Of a stretch of DNA of 64,000 nt, positions 62,533 through 64,000 are shown piece by piece. The number at the start of each line of letters is the position of its first letter. Position 1 is the stretch's first letter. The stretch spans positions 434,001 to 498,000 of the forward strand of contig JAMXLM010000018.1 of assembly GCA_024280995.1 (NCBI GenBank), written 5' to 3'. Source of the DNA: Candidatus Dormiibacterota bacterium (lineage in GTDB: Bacteria > Chloroflexota > Dormibacteria > Dormibacterales > Dormibacteraceae). The position numbers were made by a program, and so were the translations under genes. The notes below the pieces were generated by a model. That model searched no databases. It was not told where the DNA came from and was given only the letters and a program-made list of their open reading frames with translations.

Positions 62533-63438
62533 GTGACCGTGAAATGCGGCATCGCCGGCTGGGCCGACAAGTCGCTCATCGACTCCAGGCTCTTCTACCC
62601 GATGTCGGTCAAGACATCGATCGACCGACTGCGCTTCTACGCGTCGCAGTTCCCCCTCGTCGAGGTCGACTCGACCTACTACGGCATCCCAAAGCCGGAG
62701 ACGGTCGAGGCGTGGGTGGCGCAGACGCCGCCGGAGTTCGTCTTCGACGTCAAGTCGTTCGCGCTCTTCACCAACCACCCGACGCGCCCGATGTCCATGC
62801 CTCCGGATCTTCGGGCCGACCTGCCGGCCGCGCTGCGGGAGAAACGCAACCTCTACCTCGAGCAGCTGCCGGACGACGTCGTCGACGAATCATGGGAGAG
62901 GTTCAGAGCTGCCCTCGAGCCTCTGCGCGCTGCGGGGAAGCTGGCGGCCGTCTTCTTCCAGTTCCCGCCATGGTTCCTGCCGTCGTCCCGTTCGCTCGCC
63001 TACGTGGAGCAGGTCCAGGAGAGGATGTTCGGATTCCAGGTCGCGGTCGAGTTCCGGCGCCCGGAGTGGCTCGACGGACGTCACCGCGACGGGACGCTTG
63101 CCTTCCTGCGCACGCGCGACATCCCTTACGTGGCGGTCGACGTCCCACCGGGTCACACGACCAGCATGCCGTCGGTCCACGACGTGACGTCGTCGAAGCT
63201 CGCGGTCATCCGCTTCCACGGCCGCAACCACCACACATGGGACATGAAGGGAGTCCCGCCCAACGTCCGCTTTCGCTGGGACTACACCGACGAAGAGCTT
63301 TCGGAGTGGGTGCCGAAGATCCAGGAGATGGAGCGGTCGGCGGGTCAGGTCCACGCCCTTATGAACAACAACTACTCGAACTACTCGGTCAAGAACGCCC
63401 AGCAGCTGGAGAAGCTGATGGAGGCCTGGCAGAAATAG
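62533..63438 (+). CDS. DUF72 domain protein (YecE-like)
   Basis: A 301-residue TIM-barrel protein of the DUF72 family: VKCGIAGWADKSLIDSRLFYP, FPLVEVDSTYYGIPKPETVEAW, FVFDVKSFALFTNHP, AAVFFQFPPWF, VAVEFRRPEWL and a closing HALMNNNYSNYSVKNAQQL. The role is unknown. GTG at 62533 gives the usual start. It is divergent from the cyclase gene by 23 bp and followed by an alcohol dehydrogenase. Confidence 0.9.
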   Translation: MTVKCGIAGWADKSLIDSRLFYPMSVKTSIDRLRFYASQFPLVEVDSTYYGIPKPETVEAWVAQTPPEFVFDVKSFALFTNHPTRPMSMPPDLRADLPAALREKRNLYLEQLPDDVVDESWERFRAALEPLRAAGKLAAVFFQFPPWFLPSSRSLAYVEQVQERMFGFQVAVEFRRPEWLDGRHRDGTLAFLRTRDIPYVAVDVPPGHTTSMPSVHDVTSSKLAVIRFHGRNHHTWDMKGVPPNVRFRWDYTDEELSEWVPKIQEMERSAGQVHALMNNNYSNYSVKNAQQLEKLMEAWQK

Positions 63439-63458
63439 GGCCTAATCTTGGTGCCAGC

Positions 63459-64000
63459 ATGAAAGCGCTGACGTTCCAGGGCGAAGGCGACGTCAAGGTC
63501 ATGGACGTGCCCAAACCGTCGATCGCGGGCTCCCGCGACGTGCTGGTGAGGGTCACCCTCGGCGCGGTTTGCGGCTCCGACCTCCACATCCTCCACGGCC
63601 ACACACCGATGAATCCGGGTGCGGTGCTGGGTCATGAGTTCGTCGGGGTCGTCGATGACGTCGGACCGGAGGTCGCCCGCTTCAAGCCAGGCGATCGAGT
63701 CGTCTCGAGCTTCTTCACCGCGTGCGGGCACTGCGCCCTGTGCCGTAAGGGTTGGTTCAACCAGTGCGTGGACAAGGGCACGTTCGGCCACGGCGAGTAC
63801 TTCGGCGGGCTGGGCGGCGGGCAGGCTGAGTACGTGGTCGTGCCCAATGCCGACAGCACAATGGAGCCCATCCCCGACGGGATGGATGACGAACAGGCCA
63901 TCTTCGTCGGCGACATCCTGTCGACCGGCTTTTTCGGCGCCGAGCGCGCCGAGATCAGGCCAGGCGACGTGGTCGCAGTGGTCGGCGCTGGACCGGTCGG
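63459..64000 (+). CDS. Zinc-dependent alcohol dehydrogenase, medium-chain (partial, 3' end beyond window)
   Basis: The visible 180 residues start MKALTFQGEGDVKVMDVPKP and carry the catalytic zinc site C and H of VCGSDLHILHGH and GHEFVG, a structural zinc lobe TACGHCALCRKGWFNQC (C-x2-C-x2-C-x7-C) and the start of the cofactor fold (VVAVVGAGPVG). The group acts on alcohols, polyols or formaldehyde conjugates. TAATCT ends ten nucleotides before the ATG. The rest is outside the window. Confidence 0.9.
   Translation, partial: MKALTFQGEGDVKVMDVPKPSIAGSRDVLVRVTLGAVCGSDLHILHGHTPMNPGAVLGHEFVGVVDDVGPEVARFKPGDRVVSSFFTACGHCALCRKGWFNQCVDKGTFGHGEYFGGLGGGQAEYVVVPNADSTMEPIPDGMDDEQAIFVGDILSTGFFGAERAEIRPGDVVAVVGAGPV

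Overview
This is a gene-dense, high-GC (roughly two thirds G+C by eye) bacterial chromosome segment with about 68 protein genes, short intergenic spaces and many ATGA/GTGA stop-start overlaps. I see no rRNA, tRNA, CRISPR array, integrase or transposase. The gene content points to a Terrabacteria lineage near Actinomycetota, Chloroflexota or Dormibacterota: coenzyme F420 synthesis with an F420-dependent glucose-6-phosphate dehydrogenase, a phosphatidylinositol-mannoside type lipid cluster, a Gram-positive type LexA box, a PyrR leader hairpin over a Shine-Dalgarno, and a Ycf45-like AAA/R3H protein. I cannot name the genus from sequence alone.

Layout. 0-8 kb: pyrimidine operon pyrB-pyrR-carAB(fused)-pyrK-pyrD behind a PyrR-binding hairpin. 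8-16 kb: two tandem paralogous membrane proteins, an ABC-2 exporter pair, an MFS exporter, a SRPBCC protein, a RidA protein, a short-chain dehydrogenase and a quinone oxidoreductase. 16-18.7 kb (minus): hisA, a DUF3465 lipoprotein, stacked micro-ORFs, YajQ. 18.8-29.3 kb (plus): ilvE, glycerate kinase, ECF sigma factor, pdxS-pdxT (PLP), GNAT protein, R3H-ATPase, tmk, a one-chain ABC exporter. 29.3-35 kb (mostly minus): two acyl-CoA dehydrogenases, a luciferase-like monooxygenase, a ribbon-helix-helix/ClpN fusion and a PHP phosphoesterase; folE is divergent. 35.5-44.6 kb (plus): one long probable operon of ArsR regulator, two lipid acyltransferases, PimA-like mannosyltransferase, CDP-alcohol phosphatidyltransferase, DNA polymerase III delta', hisC, HD hydrolase, 2-hydroxyacid dehydrogenase, HAD phosphatase and LmbE deacetylase. 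44.6-45.8 kb: a DUF559 nuclease-like gene bracketed by mirrored pairs of 22-bp palindromes. 45.8-51.5 kb: ispH, MaoC-like protein, GGDEF protein, MFS, sirtuin, biotin ligase. 51.5-54.8 kb: fgd-cofC-cofE-cofD. 54.8-64 kb: YqeY, nth, an SPL-like radical SAM gene with a LexA box, a Ser/Thr kinase, a CHASE2 adenylate cyclase, DUF72 and a partial zinc alcohol dehydrogenase.

Three things stand out from direct reading. First, a family of 22-bp palindromes occurs only in pairs with a fixed 41-42 bp period (three pairs), and two of the pairs form mirror-image ends around the DUF559 gene, which looks like a small cassette. Second, five genes (RidA, glycerate kinase, pdxT, HAD phosphatase, MaoC-like) have no ATG/GTG/TTG where homology requires the start, but do have an in-frame CTG, twice in a CTGA overlap and once directly behind a TATACT box. 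Third, about fourteen genes have a TANNNT-type -10 box 6-9 nt before the start codon and little or no Shine-Dalgarno, implying widespread leaderless mRNAs.
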